DNA of 64,000 bases from Sphingobacterium sp. xlx-96 (lineage in GTDB: Bacteria; Bacteroidota; Bacteroidia; Sphingobacteriales; Sphingobacteriaceae). Position numbers and translations under genes: made by a program. The notes under the pieces are model-generated. The model was not told the DNA's origin, ran no database searches, and saw only the letters and a list, made by a program, of their open reading frames with translations. Positions 27,726 through 37,230 of the stretch are shown here, in pieces. The stretch spans positions 1-64,000 of the forward strand of contig NZ_WFKM01000013.1 in NCBI RefSeq assembly GCF_011007365.1, written 5' to 3'. The stretch's first letter is position 1, and each line of letters opens with the position of its first letter.

Positions 27726-29393
27726 ATGAAGAAAATAGTCTGGATAATCCTATGTCAGTTGTATGTGATGATAGGTATGGGACAGGATGTATATAAGATA
27801 ACCTATCACTATTTTAGGGATGGCGCTATAACGAAGCAAGACCCGGTAATTGTATACGCTTCCAAAAATAAGACCATAATAACGAAACAGAGTGTGATAG
27901 GCGGAAACGTTAGATATCCTTATGAGGAGTCTTACGTAGATTTCGGGGAAAAGACAATGATTAAGCAATCAGCATTATCTTCGGATAAGAAGATCGCGAC
28001 ACTGGATGAACAGGCGTTTGTACGCTATAGTTATACTATTGCTGACGATAGGAAGAAAGTTCTGGATCGGGAGGTGCGCAAAGCAACAACTTCGGTGAAC
28101 TCGAATGCGATAGAACTTTGGTATAATAAAGATCTTGGAATAAACGCATCCCCGAATGATATGGGACTTGATCTGGGCTTGGTAATGGAGTATCGGCGTA
28201 ACGGCAATTCGGGTCTTGTTGCGACGCATGTGGAGCTGGTAAAATCTTTACCTAGCCTGTTGAAATTTCCAGATAAAAATTTGTTGTTAGATGGATTGAC
28301 CTATAAGGATATTTTATGGAAAAGTCGATTTATACAAGTTCCTATCTTCAAAAACGAACAAATATGCTTTCAACCGGGAATCAAATCGGATTCCATAATG
28401 AGATTTGCAGAAGGTACAGTGATAATGAAGCGAATCCGCATACCGGAGGTATCAGAAAATAGCCAGGCTTTTATCGAGTTGGTCGAGAAATCTAACGGAG
28501 ATGCTTATGATAGAACGGGATCGGTATTTATGATTGCAGAAGATCAAAACCTGAGCTTTCTGGACGGTATGAGAAAGGGTATGAAGACATTGCCTGCTTA
28601 CGAAAATGGGGATGGACAATCTTATCTGGGAATGGTACGTACTGCAGGATATTCGCCGATTTTTGAACTGATGCGTTTCTTTACGCCTTTTGGTGTCTCG
28701 CATTTTAATGGACGATTGTCACTTAAGGATAAAACCTGGCAGGACAGTGTAGTATATAGACAGGATATTTCTGAGTTTTTGAAGGTAATGGCCGGGAAGA
28801 ATGTTTATATTGGCACTTATATAGGAAACTACGATAAGGGAGGACATAAAGTGAGTTTGGAGTTGACAATACACCCGGGAGGCTCAAACTATGCTAAAAG
28901 TGTAGATATGCTCGCTTTATTCAATACGACGAACGTAATGGAGATGGGAGGGCAAGGGTATCCTACATTATTTGGTCAAGAAAAGGGTCTTGAATTTGAG
29001 TTTGTTCTGGATAAGGATGTTAAGAATGCAAAATTACGTTATATAACGACTGGCCATGGTGGATGGGGTAATGGAGATGAGTTTGTCCCTAAAACAAACA
29101 GGGTGTACTTGGACGGACAGTCGATGTTTCAGTTTACTCCGTGGCGTGTTGATTGTGGGAGCTATAGACTGTATAATCCTGTGTCAGGAAATTTTGAAAA
29201 TGGATTGTCTTCTTCTGATCTAAGTAGATCTAATTGGTGCCCCGGTACCATTACCTATCCTATCTTTATTGATTTCGGGGATCTCAAAGCAGGTAAACAC
29301 AAACTTCGTGTGCAAATACCACAGGGGCCGAAAGAGGGAGATAGTATGAGTTTTTGGAATGTAAGTGGAGCTCTGGTATTTGATAAAGAATAA
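27726..29393 (+). CDS. Secreted peptide-N-glycosidase F (PNGase F), two-part form
   Basis: Hydrolyses the bond between Asn and the first GlcNAc of N-glycans. This 555-residue protein has an N-terminal hydrophobic export segment (IVWIILCQLYVMIGMGQ), about 220 residues resembling the extra N-terminal domain of the PNGase F-II subgroup, then the two jelly-roll domains. Candidate catalytic residues by comparison with Elizabethkingia PNGase F: D262 in DAYDRTGSVF (equivalent to D60) and E452 in GNGDEFV (equivalent to E206). The hallmark SSDLSRSNWCPG is near the C-terminus. It sits in a same-strand run with a beta-propeller protein, an esterase, a TonB-dependent receptor and a DUF4249 lipoprotein. 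Confidence 0.85.
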   Translation: MKKIVWIILCQLYVMIGMGQDVYKITYHYFRDGAITKQDPVIVYASKNKTIITKQSVIGGNVRYPYEESYVDFGEKTMIKQSALSSDKKIATLDEQAFVRYSYTIADDRKKVLDREVRKATTSVNSNAIELWYNKDLGINASPNDMGLDLGLVMEYRRNGNSGLVATHVELVKSLPSLLKFPDKNLLLDGLTYKDILWKSRFIQVPIFKNEQICFQPGIKSDSIMRFAEGTVIMKRIRIPEVSENSQAFIELVEKSNGDAYDRTGSVFMIAEDQNLSFLDGMRKGMKTLPAYENGDGQSYLGMVRTAGYSPIFELMRFFTPFGVSHFNGRLSLKDKTWQDSVVYRQDISEFLKVMAGKNVYIGTYIGNYDKGGHKVSLELTIHPGGSNYAKSVDMLALFNTTNVMEMGGQGYPTLFGQEKGLEFEFVLDKDVKNAKLRYITTGHGGWGNGDEFVPKTNRVYLDGQSMFQFTPWRVDCGSYRLYNPVSGNFENGLSSSDLSRSNWCPGTITYPIFIDFGDLKAGKHKLRVQIPQGPKEGDSMSFWNVSGALVFDKE

Positions 29394-29401
29394 ATGTAAT
29401 A

Positions 29402-30262
29402 ATGTGGATAACATATGTCTGGTTGACAGCTTTTTTGCTTGTATTTAGTGCAAGTATTACTGTAGCTCAGGATCCTGTAATAATTGGTAATTTGCGTAGT
29501 TCTGCGCTCACCGAAGTGTCTGGGATTACGGCTTCAGCCTATGGTAGTAAAGTATTCTGGGTACACAATGATAGTGGTGATCGGTCTGCTATTTACGCAA
29601 TCGGTAATGAAGCTGGGCTGATAGCTACTGTCGAACTAGGGGGAGTCACATTGGTAGATGCGGAGGATATTGCCGCCCTGAGCATAGGTGGTATATCCTA
29701 TCTGCTATTAGCTGATATGGGCAACAATCTACGGGACAGGGATACATTGTCTCTGTTTTTATTCAAAGAGCCTATCCTAGAACCAGGTCGTGATAACTAC
29801 CGCATTGAAGCAGATGAAATCCGGGAAATCAAATTTAGATATAAGGATAAAAGACGGGATGCTGAGGCATTATTTGTAGATCCGATAGATAACAGGATAT
29901 ATATCGTCTCAAAGAGAGACTTTAAGTCTACCGTATTTAGCTTATCACTCTCTGCCTTTCAAGAGGAGAGCGTGTACGAATTAGAACCTCAGATGCAATT
30001 GCCTTTTACTTTTGTAACGGCAGCTGATATACGGCAAGATGGTAAATTCATCCTTATTAAAAATTTGAATTCAGTATTCCTGTGGGAACGTAAAAAGGGA
30101 CAAGACATAATTTCTACCTTGAAAGGAGACTTTAAAAACATACCTTACAAAATAGAACCTCAAGGGGAAGCTATTTGTTTTGATCGGGATGATCGTTTCT
30201 TTTATACAATTTCTGAACGACCTTTTGGTCTAGATGCTTATCTTTATAAATATGATTATTGA
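29402..30262 (+). CDS. Secreted beta-propeller protein, unknown function
   Basis: A 286-residue protein with a signal peptide (LTAFLLVFSASITVAQ). The mature part consists of short beta repeats (VFWVHNDSGDRSAIYAI, LLLADMGNNLRDRD, IYIVSKRDFKSTVFSL) like a five- or six-bladed propeller of the SdiA-regulated/esterase-like phytase kind. The HNDSGD and DMGNN loops are typical of metal-binding or ligand-binding tops of such propellers. Eight bases after PNGase F and overlapping upstream leads of the esterase gene, so in the same operon. Exact function unknown. Confidence 0.7.
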   Translation: MWITYVWLTAFLLVFSASITVAQDPVIIGNLRSSALTEVSGITASAYGSKVFWVHNDSGDRSAIYAIGNEAGLIATVELGGVTLVDAEDIAALSIGGISYLLLADMGNNLRDRDTLSLFLFKEPILEPGRDNYRIEADEIREIKFRYKDKRRDAEALFVDPIDNRIYIVSKRDFKSTVFSLSLSAFQEESVYELEPQMQLPFTFVTAADIRQDGKFILIKNLNSVFLWERKKGQDIISTLKGDFKNIPYKIEPQGEAICFDRDDRFFYTISERPFGLDAYLYKYDY

Positions 30263-30266
30263 TACT

Positions 30267-31067
30267 ATGCGTTATTTTTTACTTACGACATTATTCTTTT
30301 TGGGCCTTCAGTTAAAGGCCGCTCAGGTCGATACTGTTGAAGTTTTTTCCGAAAGTATGGGAAAGAAGATTAAAACGGTTGTAATTTTTCCGGAAAACCA
30401 AAGTAAGCCGGTTCCTACTTTATATTTATTGCATGGTTACTCCGGAAACTATTCTAATTGGGTAAATAAAGTGCCTTATATTAAGACACTGGTAGATAGG
30501 TACAATTATGCTGTTGTGTGCCCAGATGGTGGTTACGGTAGCTGGTACTGGGATGTGAAAAATGACAAGAATAATCAGTATGAAACGTTTGTTTCGAAAG
30601 AACTTGTCGCTTATATCGAAAAAGAATATGTGGTGTGTACGACTAGAGAAGGAAGGGGGATTTCCGGATTAAGTATGGGAGGACATGGTGCTATGTATTT
30701 AGGAATAAGACATCAAAACGTCTATGGTGCTATTGGTAGTACGGCAGGAGGGGTTGACTTTAGGCCTTTTCCGAACAACTGGGAAATAATCCAAAGATTA
30801 GGCACTTATGCTGAAAATAAGGAAATATGGGACAGTCATGTGGTTATGGAAATGCTACATTTAATAAAACCCAATAGCTTGAAGTTTTTTATCGACTGTG
30901 GCACAGAAGATTTTTTTTATACGGTTAATAAAAAGTTGCACGAGAGGATGACATACCTGAACATACCTCACACTTTTGTATCCATGCCCGGTAAGCATAA
31001 CTGGGATTATTGGGCGCAATCGGTGCAACTGCAAATGGCTTTTTTTGATCAGTTTTTCAGAAATTAA
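30267..31067 (+). CDS. Secreted esterase D-like alpha/beta hydrolase
   Basis: A 266-residue exported serine hydrolase of the esterase D/S-formylglutathione hydrolase group. The signal peptide is MRYFLLTTLFFLGLQLKAAQ; the lid-forming LLHGYSGNYSNW and the nucleophile elbow GISGLSMGGHGAM (Gly-Leu-Ser-Met-Gly) follow; the Asp is probably in FIDCGTEDFF and the His in MPGKHNWDYW. The frame is open back to 30234, but the ATG at 30267 begins a clean signal peptide. Members act on acyl or feruloyl esters and, in surface contexts, on acetylated glycans. Its place after PNGase F suggests a glycan substrate; that is inference. Confidence 0.85.
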   Translation: MRYFLLTTLFFLGLQLKAAQVDTVEVFSESMGKKIKTVVIFPENQSKPVPTLYLLHGYSGNYSNWVNKVPYIKTLVDRYNYAVVCPDGGYGSWYWDVKNDKNNQYETFVSKELVAYIEKEYVVCTTREGRGISGLSMGGHGAMYLGIRHQNVYGAIGSTAGGVDFRPFPNNWEIIQRLGTYAENKEIWDSHVVMEMLHLIKPNSLKFFIDCGTEDFFYTVNKKLHERMTYLNIPHTFVSMPGKHNWDYWAQSVQLQMAFFDQFFRN

Positions 31068-31090
31068 TCTACCTATCCCTAATTCATTAT

Positions 31091-33409
31091 ATGCGTATAC
31101 TTGTCTTTGTATTTTTAAGCGTATTTACATTTGTTACCGCTATCGCACAAGAGAAAAAAACGATAAGTGGGTACGTGAAGGACGCTTCTTCGGGGGAGCT
31201 TTTGATCGGTGCTGTTGTGCAGGTGAAAAATCAGAACCTAACCGCATCGACCAATAGTTATGGCTATTTTTCTATAGATGTAGCAGAAAGGCAGGCTGAG
31301 ATAATTGTCTCCTTTGTAGGTTATAAACCAATAGTTGTTAAAGTTAGTGTCTCGGAAGGCAAACGGTTATCTTTTGAACTCGATCCTGTAGAGAATGTAT
31401 TGGAAGAAGTCGTTATTTCTGGTAGGAAGAGAAACGATAATGTAACCAATGCCCAAATGGGGGCACTGAATTTCACGATGGAAGAAGTGAAAAATGTTCC
31501 GGTGTTATTTGGGGAACGAGATATCTTAAAGACAATACAGATGCTTCCAGGTGTAGCTAAAGGAGGAGAGGGCTCCTCTAACTTTTACGTGAGGGGTGGT
31601 GGTGGTGACCAGAATTTAATTCTCTTGGACGAAGCTACTGTATATAATGCATCGCATCTAATGGGGTTTTTCTCTACATTTAATTCAGATGCTATTAAAG
31701 ACATCGCCTTGTATAAAGGAGGGATACCTGCTCAGTATGGAGGAAGAGCTTCTTCGGTGTTGGACATACGTATGCTCGATGGTAATAATAAAAAATTCGC
31801 TGCTGAGGGAGGTTTGGGATTGATTGCTTCGCGCTTGAAACTAGAGGGACCAATCGTCAAAGATAAAAGTTCATTTATGATCTCTGGTAGACGTACCTAT
31901 GCCGATTTGTTTCTGAAGTTATCAGATGATGAGACGGTAAATAAGAGTAAGCTATACTTTTATGACCTGAATGCGAAAATGAATTATAGGTTTGATGATA
32001 AAAACACGCTGTATCTATCGGGATATTTTGGAAAAGATGATATGGGATATGGTGATTTGTTTAGTTTTGACTGGGGAAATGCTACTGCTACCGCAAGGTG
32101 GAATCATGTTTTTAACGAAAAGCTATTCAGTAATACTACCTTAATCTATAGTGATTTTACTTATAATGTAAACGTGTCGAATGATGATAGTGACTTTGAA
32201 ATCGCTTCGAAAATAGAGAATGTTAATCTTAAACAGGACTTTTCGTATTACCGGAATAATCTTAATACATTTCGTTTTGGGGTAAATGTATTACGCCAGA
32301 AAATATCACCAGCAAGTCTAAATGCGACTAATAGCTCGTCTGTGAACTCGCTTGATATTGAAAAAAGAAATGGCATAGAACTAGCTGCTTATGGTTCTCA
32401 TGAATGGAAGCCTTTAAATTGGTTGTCCGTGATTTATGGCGTCAGACTAACCGATTTCTTGGTAAAAGGACCTGGGACATTCTATACATTTGATGAAGAT
32501 GGTCAGGCCAGTGATAGCCAGGTGTATGGCAGCACTGTAATAAAGCATCATTTTAATATTGAGCCTCGACTGTCCATGTCCTTGATTTTGAACGCCCGAA
32601 ATAGTATCAAAGCATCATTTAACCGCGTCACGCAAAATCTGCATCAACTTACAAATACCACATCTTCGCTACCTACAGACCAGTTTGTATTGAGCAGTGT
32701 GAATATTAAACCGCAGTATGCTGACCAAGTAGCCTTAGGTTATTTTAGAAATTTTGCGGATAATAGTTTTGAACTGTCCGTAGAATCCTACTACAAATTC
32801 ATGGGCAATCAGATAGACTTTAGAAACGGTGCCGACTTGCAGGCTAATAAATTCTTGGAAGGAGAATTGTTGTTTGGGAAAGGAAGGTCTTATGGAGTGG
32901 AATGGTTATTACGGAAGACGAAAGGTCGTTTCAATGGCTGGATAGGCTATACGCTAGGAAAAAGTGAAAGACAATTTGACCAAATCAATGATGGAAATTG
33001 GTTTAATGCGCGTCAGGATAGAACGCATGACGTTTCAGTTGTTGCCATGTATGAATTAACTAAAAAATGGAGTTTGGGGGCTAATTTCGTGTATTACACG
33101 GGAAATGCCATCACCTTTCCAAGTGGCAAATATAGCGTAAACGGTAATACGATGTTTTATTATACTGAACGGAATGGCTACCGTATGCCTGACTATCATC
33201 GATTAGATATTTCGGCTACATATGAGCCTAAACCACTACACAAACGTTTTCGCTCAAGTTGGTCATTTGGTCTCTACAATGTTTATAACCGAAAGAATGC
33301 CTATATCATTGATTTTAGAGAGAATGAAAATAATGCAAACATTACCGAGGCTTACCGCATAGCTTTGTTTGGAGCTATTCCATCGGTTACCTGGAACTTT
33401 AAATTTTAA
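31091..33409 (+). CDS. TonB-dependent outer-membrane receptor
   Basis: A 772-residue importer energised by TonB. After the signal peptide (VFVFLSVFTFVTAIAQ) comes a CarboxypepD_reg-like domain (residues 22-105: ISGYVKDASSGELLIGAVV), then the plug (LPGVAKGGEGSSNFYVRGG, IALYKGGIPAQYGGRASSV) and a barrel ending NIPSVTWNFKF-like (SVTWNFKF) with terminal Phe. No STN domain is present, so it is unlikely to signal to an anti-sigma factor. The DUF4249 lipoprotein starts two bases later, the usual partner of this receptor subgroup. The substrate is unknown; peptides or glycopeptides would fit the neighbouring PNGase F. Confidence 0.93.
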   Translation: MRILVFVFLSVFTFVTAIAQEKKTISGYVKDASSGELLIGAVVQVKNQNLTASTNSYGYFSIDVAERQAEIIVSFVGYKPIVVKVSVSEGKRLSFELDPVENVLEEVVISGRKRNDNVTNAQMGALNFTMEEVKNVPVLFGERDILKTIQMLPGVAKGGEGSSNFYVRGGGGDQNLILLDEATVYNASHLMGFFSTFNSDAIKDIALYKGGIPAQYGGRASSVLDIRMLDGNNKKFAAEGGLGLIASRLKLEGPIVKDKSSFMISGRRTYADLFLKLSDDETVNKSKLYFYDLNAKMNYRFDDKNTLYLSGYFGKDDMGYGDLFSFDWGNATATARWNHVFNEKLFSNTTLIYSDFTYNVNVSNDDSDFEIASKIENVNLKQDFSYYRNNLNTFRFGVNVLRQKISPASLNATNSSSVNSLDIEKRNGIELAAYGSHEWKPLNWLSVIYGVRLTDFLVKGPGTFYTFDEDGQASDSQVYGSTVIKHHFNIEPRLSMSLILNARNSIKASFNRVTQNLHQLTNTTSSLPTDQFVLSSVNIKPQYADQVALGYFRNFADNSFELSVESYYKFMGNQIDFRNGADLQANKFLEGELLFGKGRSYGVEWLLRKTKGRFNGWIGYTLGKSERQFDQINDGNWFNARQDRTHDVSVVAMYELTKKWSLGANFVYYTGNAITFPSGKYSVNGNTMFYYTERNGYRMPDYHRLDISATYEPKPLHKRFRSSWSFGLYNVYNRKNAYIIDFRENENNANITEAYRIALFGAIPSVTWNFKF

Positions 33410-33411
33410 AG

Positions 33412-34203
33412 ATGAGACTATTTAGATTTAATATATTAATTGTCTTGATCCTTACGCTTGTATCATGTGAGGACTTGGTCGATATAGATTTGAATAAAGC
33501 AAACCCGAAGATTGTGATTGAAGCAGACTTGAATAACCTGAGCTCTGATCAAGTGATTTGGTTGACCCAAACTGTGGCTTTTGATTCGCCTGTGGCTAAC
33601 CAGCCTGTTACCGGTGCGACAGTAGTCGTGAAAGATAGCGAGGGAAGAGAATTTGTTTTTGAAGACCAAGGGAATGGTGCCTATCGACGTAAAAACTTTA
33701 AACCCAAGGAGGAGTTAAGATATGATTTGACAGTGAATGTCAAAGGACAAGTATTTCTATCTTCAACCAAGATGATGCCTTTTGTGCCGATAGACTCATT
33801 GGCCATAAAGGAGGAGATTATTTTTGATGAGACTTACTATTCAGTGGTGCTAAAATTTGAAGATCAAAAAAATATAGCCAATTACTATAAATATAATATT
33901 TCTGTAAACGGATCTTCTTTTAAATTTGCAAGTACTTTTAGTGATAAGTTTAATGATGGTCTTTACGTGTCTCACGGTGTGACAGATAAAGATAACTCAT
34001 TAGCTTTGGGAGATTCTGTTATCGTACGTAGACAGTGTGTAACGAAAGAGGTCTATACATATTGGAATCAAATCCAGATGTTGAACCCCGGTAGTGCAGC
34101 TCCGGCAAATCCAACGTCGAATATTTCGAACGGGGCATTGGGATTTTTCAGTGTCTGTAGTGCGAAAGATTACGGTGTTAGAATAGTATCAATCACCGAT
34201 TAA
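33412..34203 (+). CDS. DUF4249 outer-membrane lipoprotein
   Basis: A 263-residue lipoprotein with lipobox (LTLVSCEDLVDID, Cys19-20 region) and the DUF4249 pattern: an N-terminal beta sandwich (KIVIEADLNNLSS, TGATVVVKDSEG) and a second domain. DUF4249 proteins accompany TonB-dependent receptors and are thought to act as surface-exposed substrate capture partners, parallel to SusD, though without its helical fold. It is the last gene of the run beginning at 26671 and overlaps the convergent deacetylase by four bases. Confidence 0.9.
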   Translation: MRLFRFNILIVLILTLVSCEDLVDIDLNKANPKIVIEADLNNLSSDQVIWLTQTVAFDSPVANQPVTGATVVVKDSEGREFVFEDQGNGAYRRKNFKPKEELRYDLTVNVKGQVFLSSTKMMPFVPIDSLAIKEEIIFDETYYSVVLKFEDQKNIANYYKYNISVNGSSFKFASTFSDKFNDGLYVSHGVTDKDNSLALGDSVIVRRQCVTKEVYTYWNQIQMLNPGSAAPANPTSNISNGALGFFSVCSAKDYGVRIVSITD

Positions 34204-34808
34204 AGAATATCGAAAGTATAACCTAACTGGGAGAAATGTTGGATCATTTTGGGGAGAGCATATTGAACACGCGGAATAGCTTTTAAGTTGTCGTGAAAGA
34301 CGACGATGGATCCATTCTTTGTGTGTTTTAGAACGTTATGGTAGCATGCTTCTGGACTAAGGTTGGTGTCAAAATCTCCCGATAGAACATCCCAATAGAT
34401 CAATTCAAAATCTTTACGTAATAATTTGATCTGAGATCTTTTGGCCCGAGCATAAGGTGGCCTAAAAAGATTGGACAATGTATGTTGCTGGCATAATCTG
34501 ATATTCTCCATATATACGTCATCTGAAGTATCCCAGCCTTTTAGGTGGCTAAAAGTATGGTTGCCTAAACGATGACCTTCATGGAGAAGTCTCTGAAAGA
34601 TCTCTGGATACTTGATTATGTTTTCTCCGACACAGAAAAATGTTGCCTGGATTTTGTGTTGCTTTAAAGTATCCAAAATCCAAGGTGTAATTTCTGGAAT
34701 AGGGCCGTCGTCAAAGGTAAGATATATCTTTTTATCCATTCGTGACCTGTTCCAAGTCACGTCAGGGTACATCCAACGAAGAAAAAAAGGCGCATTGATG
34801 AAATACAT
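34200..34808 (-). CDS. NodB-type polysaccharide deacetylase
   Basis: A 202-residue carbohydrate esterase family 4 protein. The metal and catalytic motifs are TFDDGP (motif 1, about residue 32), HRLGNHTFSH (motif 2), RPPYA (motif 3), WDVLSGDF (motif 4) and IVVFHD (motif 5), so it should be active. No cleavable signal peptide is seen, only a hydrophobic, aromatic N-terminus (MYFINAPFFLRWMYP). CE4 enzymes remove N-acetyl groups from peptidoglycan or exported polysaccharides. It is convergent with the DUF4249 gene and not part of that operon. Confidence 0.92.
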   Translation of the reverse strand: MYFINAPFFLRWMYPDVTWNRSRMDKKIYLTFDDGPIPEITPWILDTLKQHKIQATFFCVGENIIKYPEIFQRLLHEGHRLGNHTFSHLKGWDTSDDVYMENIRLCQQHTLSNLFRPPYARAKRSQIKLLRKDFELIYWDVLSGDFDTNLSPEACYHNVLKHTKNGSIVVFHDNLKAIPRVQYALPKMIQHFSQLGYTFDIL

Positions 34809-34899
34809 TTCAAAATTCCGTATTAATTTCCCAAATTTAAGTAAACATTGTTAACCTGCGGGTCTAAAATATAAAAAGAGATCTATTTATGATAATCTT

Positions 34900-35814
34900 A
34901 TGAAAAGACTTTTTAGTTATTTTGAACTGTCTTTGGCCGAACAAAGAGGGTTTATTACGCTCAGCCTCATAGTTTTGTTTTTGTTATCTATACCATATTT
35001 GTATGACGCTATACGAAAGGATGAATCGTTGGAACATGAAGTGATTCTATTCAATGATTTGAAAAGTGACAGTGTGTATTTTAATAGATTGACGGGCAGT
35101 AGGCCCCGGTTTTTGCAGTCAAAGGAGGTAGATTTGGATGAATTCGATCCCAATGGGCTATCTATAGAGCGGTGGACGAACTTAGGCTTGTCGGTTAAGC
35201 AGGCGCAAGTGATTAAAAATTTTGAGTCAAAAGGTGGGCGTTTCCGGAAGAAAGAAGATTTATCTCGGATCTACGCTATTTCGGAAGAAGATTATAAACG
35301 ATTATTACCTTATATCAAGATTAACTCAATAGCGGATATTGGACATACTAGTTACGAACAAGGGACAGACTTTAAGAAAAAGGATAATGTTGTGTATCCG
35401 ACCAAAGAAAGAAAAGAAGTCTTGGTTGATATCGGGAATGCCGATAGTACGGCGTGGGTGTTATTGAAGGGGATAGGTCCGGTTTTGGCGAAAAGGATTA
35501 TCAAGTATAGGGAAGCATTAGGTGGTTTTCACGATGTCAATCAAATCGCTGAAGTCTATGGCCTGCCTTCAGAAACTTTCGCATTGATCAAAGATAAGCT
35601 CTATCTTCCTGAAGAACCAGTCAAGAAAATAAAAATTAATAAGACGTCCCTAAATGAATTGGCAAAGCATCCTTACATATCGTGGAAACAGGCCCAGTGG
35701 ATTATAAATTATAGAGAGCAGCATGGCTTTTATGAAGACTTGAAAAGTTTGGAATCTATTCGACTATTGAATCAGGATTTTTTCCGTAAAATTGAGCCTT
35801 ACTTAGAGTTTTAA
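34900..35814 (+). CDS. Helix-hairpin-helix (ComEA-like) protein, membrane anchored
   Basis: A 304-residue protein with one N-terminal membrane helix (FITLSLIVLFLLSIPYLY) and at least three helix-hairpin-helix units: around residues 85-130 (LSVKQAQVIKNFESKGG), 190-235 (LLKGIGPVLAKRIIKYREAL) and 255-304 (ISWKQAQWIINYREQHG). HhH pairs bind DNA backbone without sequence preference, and exported ComEA-like proteins pull in DNA during transformation; a role in handling incoming or envelope-associated DNA is plausible, but Bacteroidota homologues are untested. Eight bases upstream of apt. Confidence 0.85.
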   Translation: MKRLFSYFELSLAEQRGFITLSLIVLFLLSIPYLYDAIRKDESLEHEVILFNDLKSDSVYFNRLTGSRPRFLQSKEVDLDEFDPNGLSIERWTNLGLSVKQAQVIKNFESKGGRFRKKEDLSRIYAISEEDYKRLLPYIKINSIADIGHTSYEQGTDFKKKDNVVYPTKERKEVLVDIGNADSTAWVLLKGIGPVLAKRIIKYREALGGFHDVNQIAEVYGLPSETFALIKDKLYLPEEPVKKIKINKTSLNELAKHPYISWKQAQWIINYREQHGFYEDLKSLESIRLLNQDFFRKIEPYLEF

Positions 35815-35821
35815 AATTAAT

Positions 35822-36349
35822 ATGATAGAATCAAAGTTAAAAGCTATTGTTCGGGATATACCGGATTTTCCGAGTCCAGGTGTTTTGTTTAAGGATATAA
35901 CTCCAATTTTAAAAGACGCAAAGCTCTGCTCTGAGATTGTTGAAGAGTTTGTGAAAAGGTTGAATGGATTGGATATTGACGTAATTGCTGGTGTAGAAAG
36001 CAGAGGGTTTCTCTTTGGACTAATGCTCGCCAATAGGTTGGGGATTCCTTTTGTTCCCATACGGAAGCAGGGACGACTACCTTATAAAACCGTGTCAGAG
36101 TCTTACAAACTGGAGTACGGGCAAGCCACCATCGAGGCCCATGAGGATGCTTTCGAAAGCGGAGCGAAAGTGTTGATACACGATGACCTATTGGCTACTG
36201 GTGGTACTGTAGTGGCAACGGCCAAATTGATTGAAAGGCTAGGTGGCGAAGTTGTCGGGTTCTCTTTTATAATAAGTTTAGATTTTCTGAAAGGAGAGGG
36301 GCGACTGTCACGCTTTAGTGATCATATAATTTCTTTGGTCAGGTATTAG
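35822..36349 (+). CDS. apt: Adenine phosphoribosyltransferase
   Basis: Purine salvage: adenine plus PRPP to AMP. The 175-residue length is typical. Seen are the N-terminal DFPSPGVLFKDITP, the flexible-loop and base-binding GVESRGFLFG, IRKQGRLPYKT, and the PRPP-binding signature VLIHDDLLATGGTV near residue 117. Start ATG at 35822 follows the HhH gene stop by seven bases. Confidence 0.96.
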   Translation: MIESKLKAIVRDIPDFPSPGVLFKDITPILKDAKLCSEIVEEFVKRLNGLDIDVIAGVESRGFLFGLMLANRLGIPFVPIRKQGRLPYKTVSESYKLEYGQATIEAHEDAFESGAKVLIHDDLLATGGTVVATAKLIERLGGEVVGFSFIISLDFLKGEGRLSRFSDHIISLVRY

Positions 36350-36399
36350 GATTATTCGTTCTATTTTATATTTTTACGTCTTAAAATTATACTTTATAT

Positions 36400-37158
36400 A
36401 TGGAATGGATTACTGATCCCCAAATTTGGATTTCGTTTTTGACATTGACGGTATTGGAAATTGTCCTAGGGATAGACAATATCGTTTTTATTTCGATTCA
36501 AAGTGCTAAGCTGCCGTTGGAACAACAGAAAAAAGCAAGGCAAATAGGTCTTTTACTTGCTTTGGTAATGCGTGTATTACTGCTTTTTTCTATCAAATGG
36601 GTGATGGGGTTGACTGCTCCTCTTATCAACTTTGCTGAATGGTTTAATATAACTAATGAGAAATATGCACGTTATCTTGTGTTATCTGGACGTGATTTAA
36701 TCCTTTTTATAGGTGGTTTGTTCTTGATCTATAAAAGTACAACTGAGATTCACCATAAAGTAGAGGGCCATGCCGAAACGTCAACCGCGGGTAAAAAAGT
36801 AGTTTCTTTTGCATCTATAATTATGCAGATACTTATCCTTGATTTAGTATTCTCCTTGGATTCGGTAATCACCGCTGTGGGGATGGTCGATCAGATTGGT
36901 GTGATGATCGCTTCAGTTATTGTAGCAATAGGAATTATGCTGGTATCAGCGGAATCAATAAGCCGGTTTGTGAATGATCATCCATCCGTAAAAATGCTAG
37001 CTTTAGCTTTCTTACTTTTGATTGGTGTTTCACTGACGGCAGAAGCGTTTGATCAACATATCCCTAAAGGATACATCTATTTTGCAATGGCTTTCTCTGT
37101 TCTTGTGGAGTATCTTAATCTGAGAGCGCAGAAGAAGGCTGCTGCTCGACATAAGTAA
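36400..37158 (+). CDS. TerC family integral membrane protein
   Basis: A 252-residue membrane protein with about seven helices. The TerC hallmark LEIVLGIDNIVFISI (residues 15-30) carries the conserved Glu and Asp, and a matching internal half-repeat LDLVFSLDSVITAVGM lies around residue 150. TerC/Alx proteins export metals such as manganese or calcium and can help insert exoenzyme loading; the family assignment is secure, the substrate is not. Monocistronic, ended by a strong hairpin. Confidence 0.92.
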   Translation: MEWITDPQIWISFLTLTVLEIVLGIDNIVFISIQSAKLPLEQQKKARQIGLLLALVMRVLLLFSIKWVMGLTAPLINFAEWFNITNEKYARYLVLSGRDLILFIGGLFLIYKSTTEIHHKVEGHAETSTAGKKVVSFASIIMQILILDLVFSLDSVITAVGMVDQIGVMIASVIVAIGIMLVSAESISRFVNDHPSVKMLALAFLLLIGVSLTAEAFDQHIPKGYIYFAMAFSVLVEYLNLRAQKKAAARHK

Positions 37159-37171
37159 AATGTTTCATAAT

Positions 37172-37214
37172 GCAAAAAAGGCATCCTCAGCTGAAATGAG
37201 GATGCCTTTTTTGC
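37172..37214. terminator. Bidirectional terminator, 18-bp stem
   Basis: Perfect inverted repeat of 18 bases (37172-37189 and 37197-37214) with a seven-base loop. The A-run on one side and T-run on the other serve both the TerC gene and the convergent lipoprotein gene. Confidence 0.92.
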
Positions 37215-37230
37215 TTCGTGAAAATCCTAT

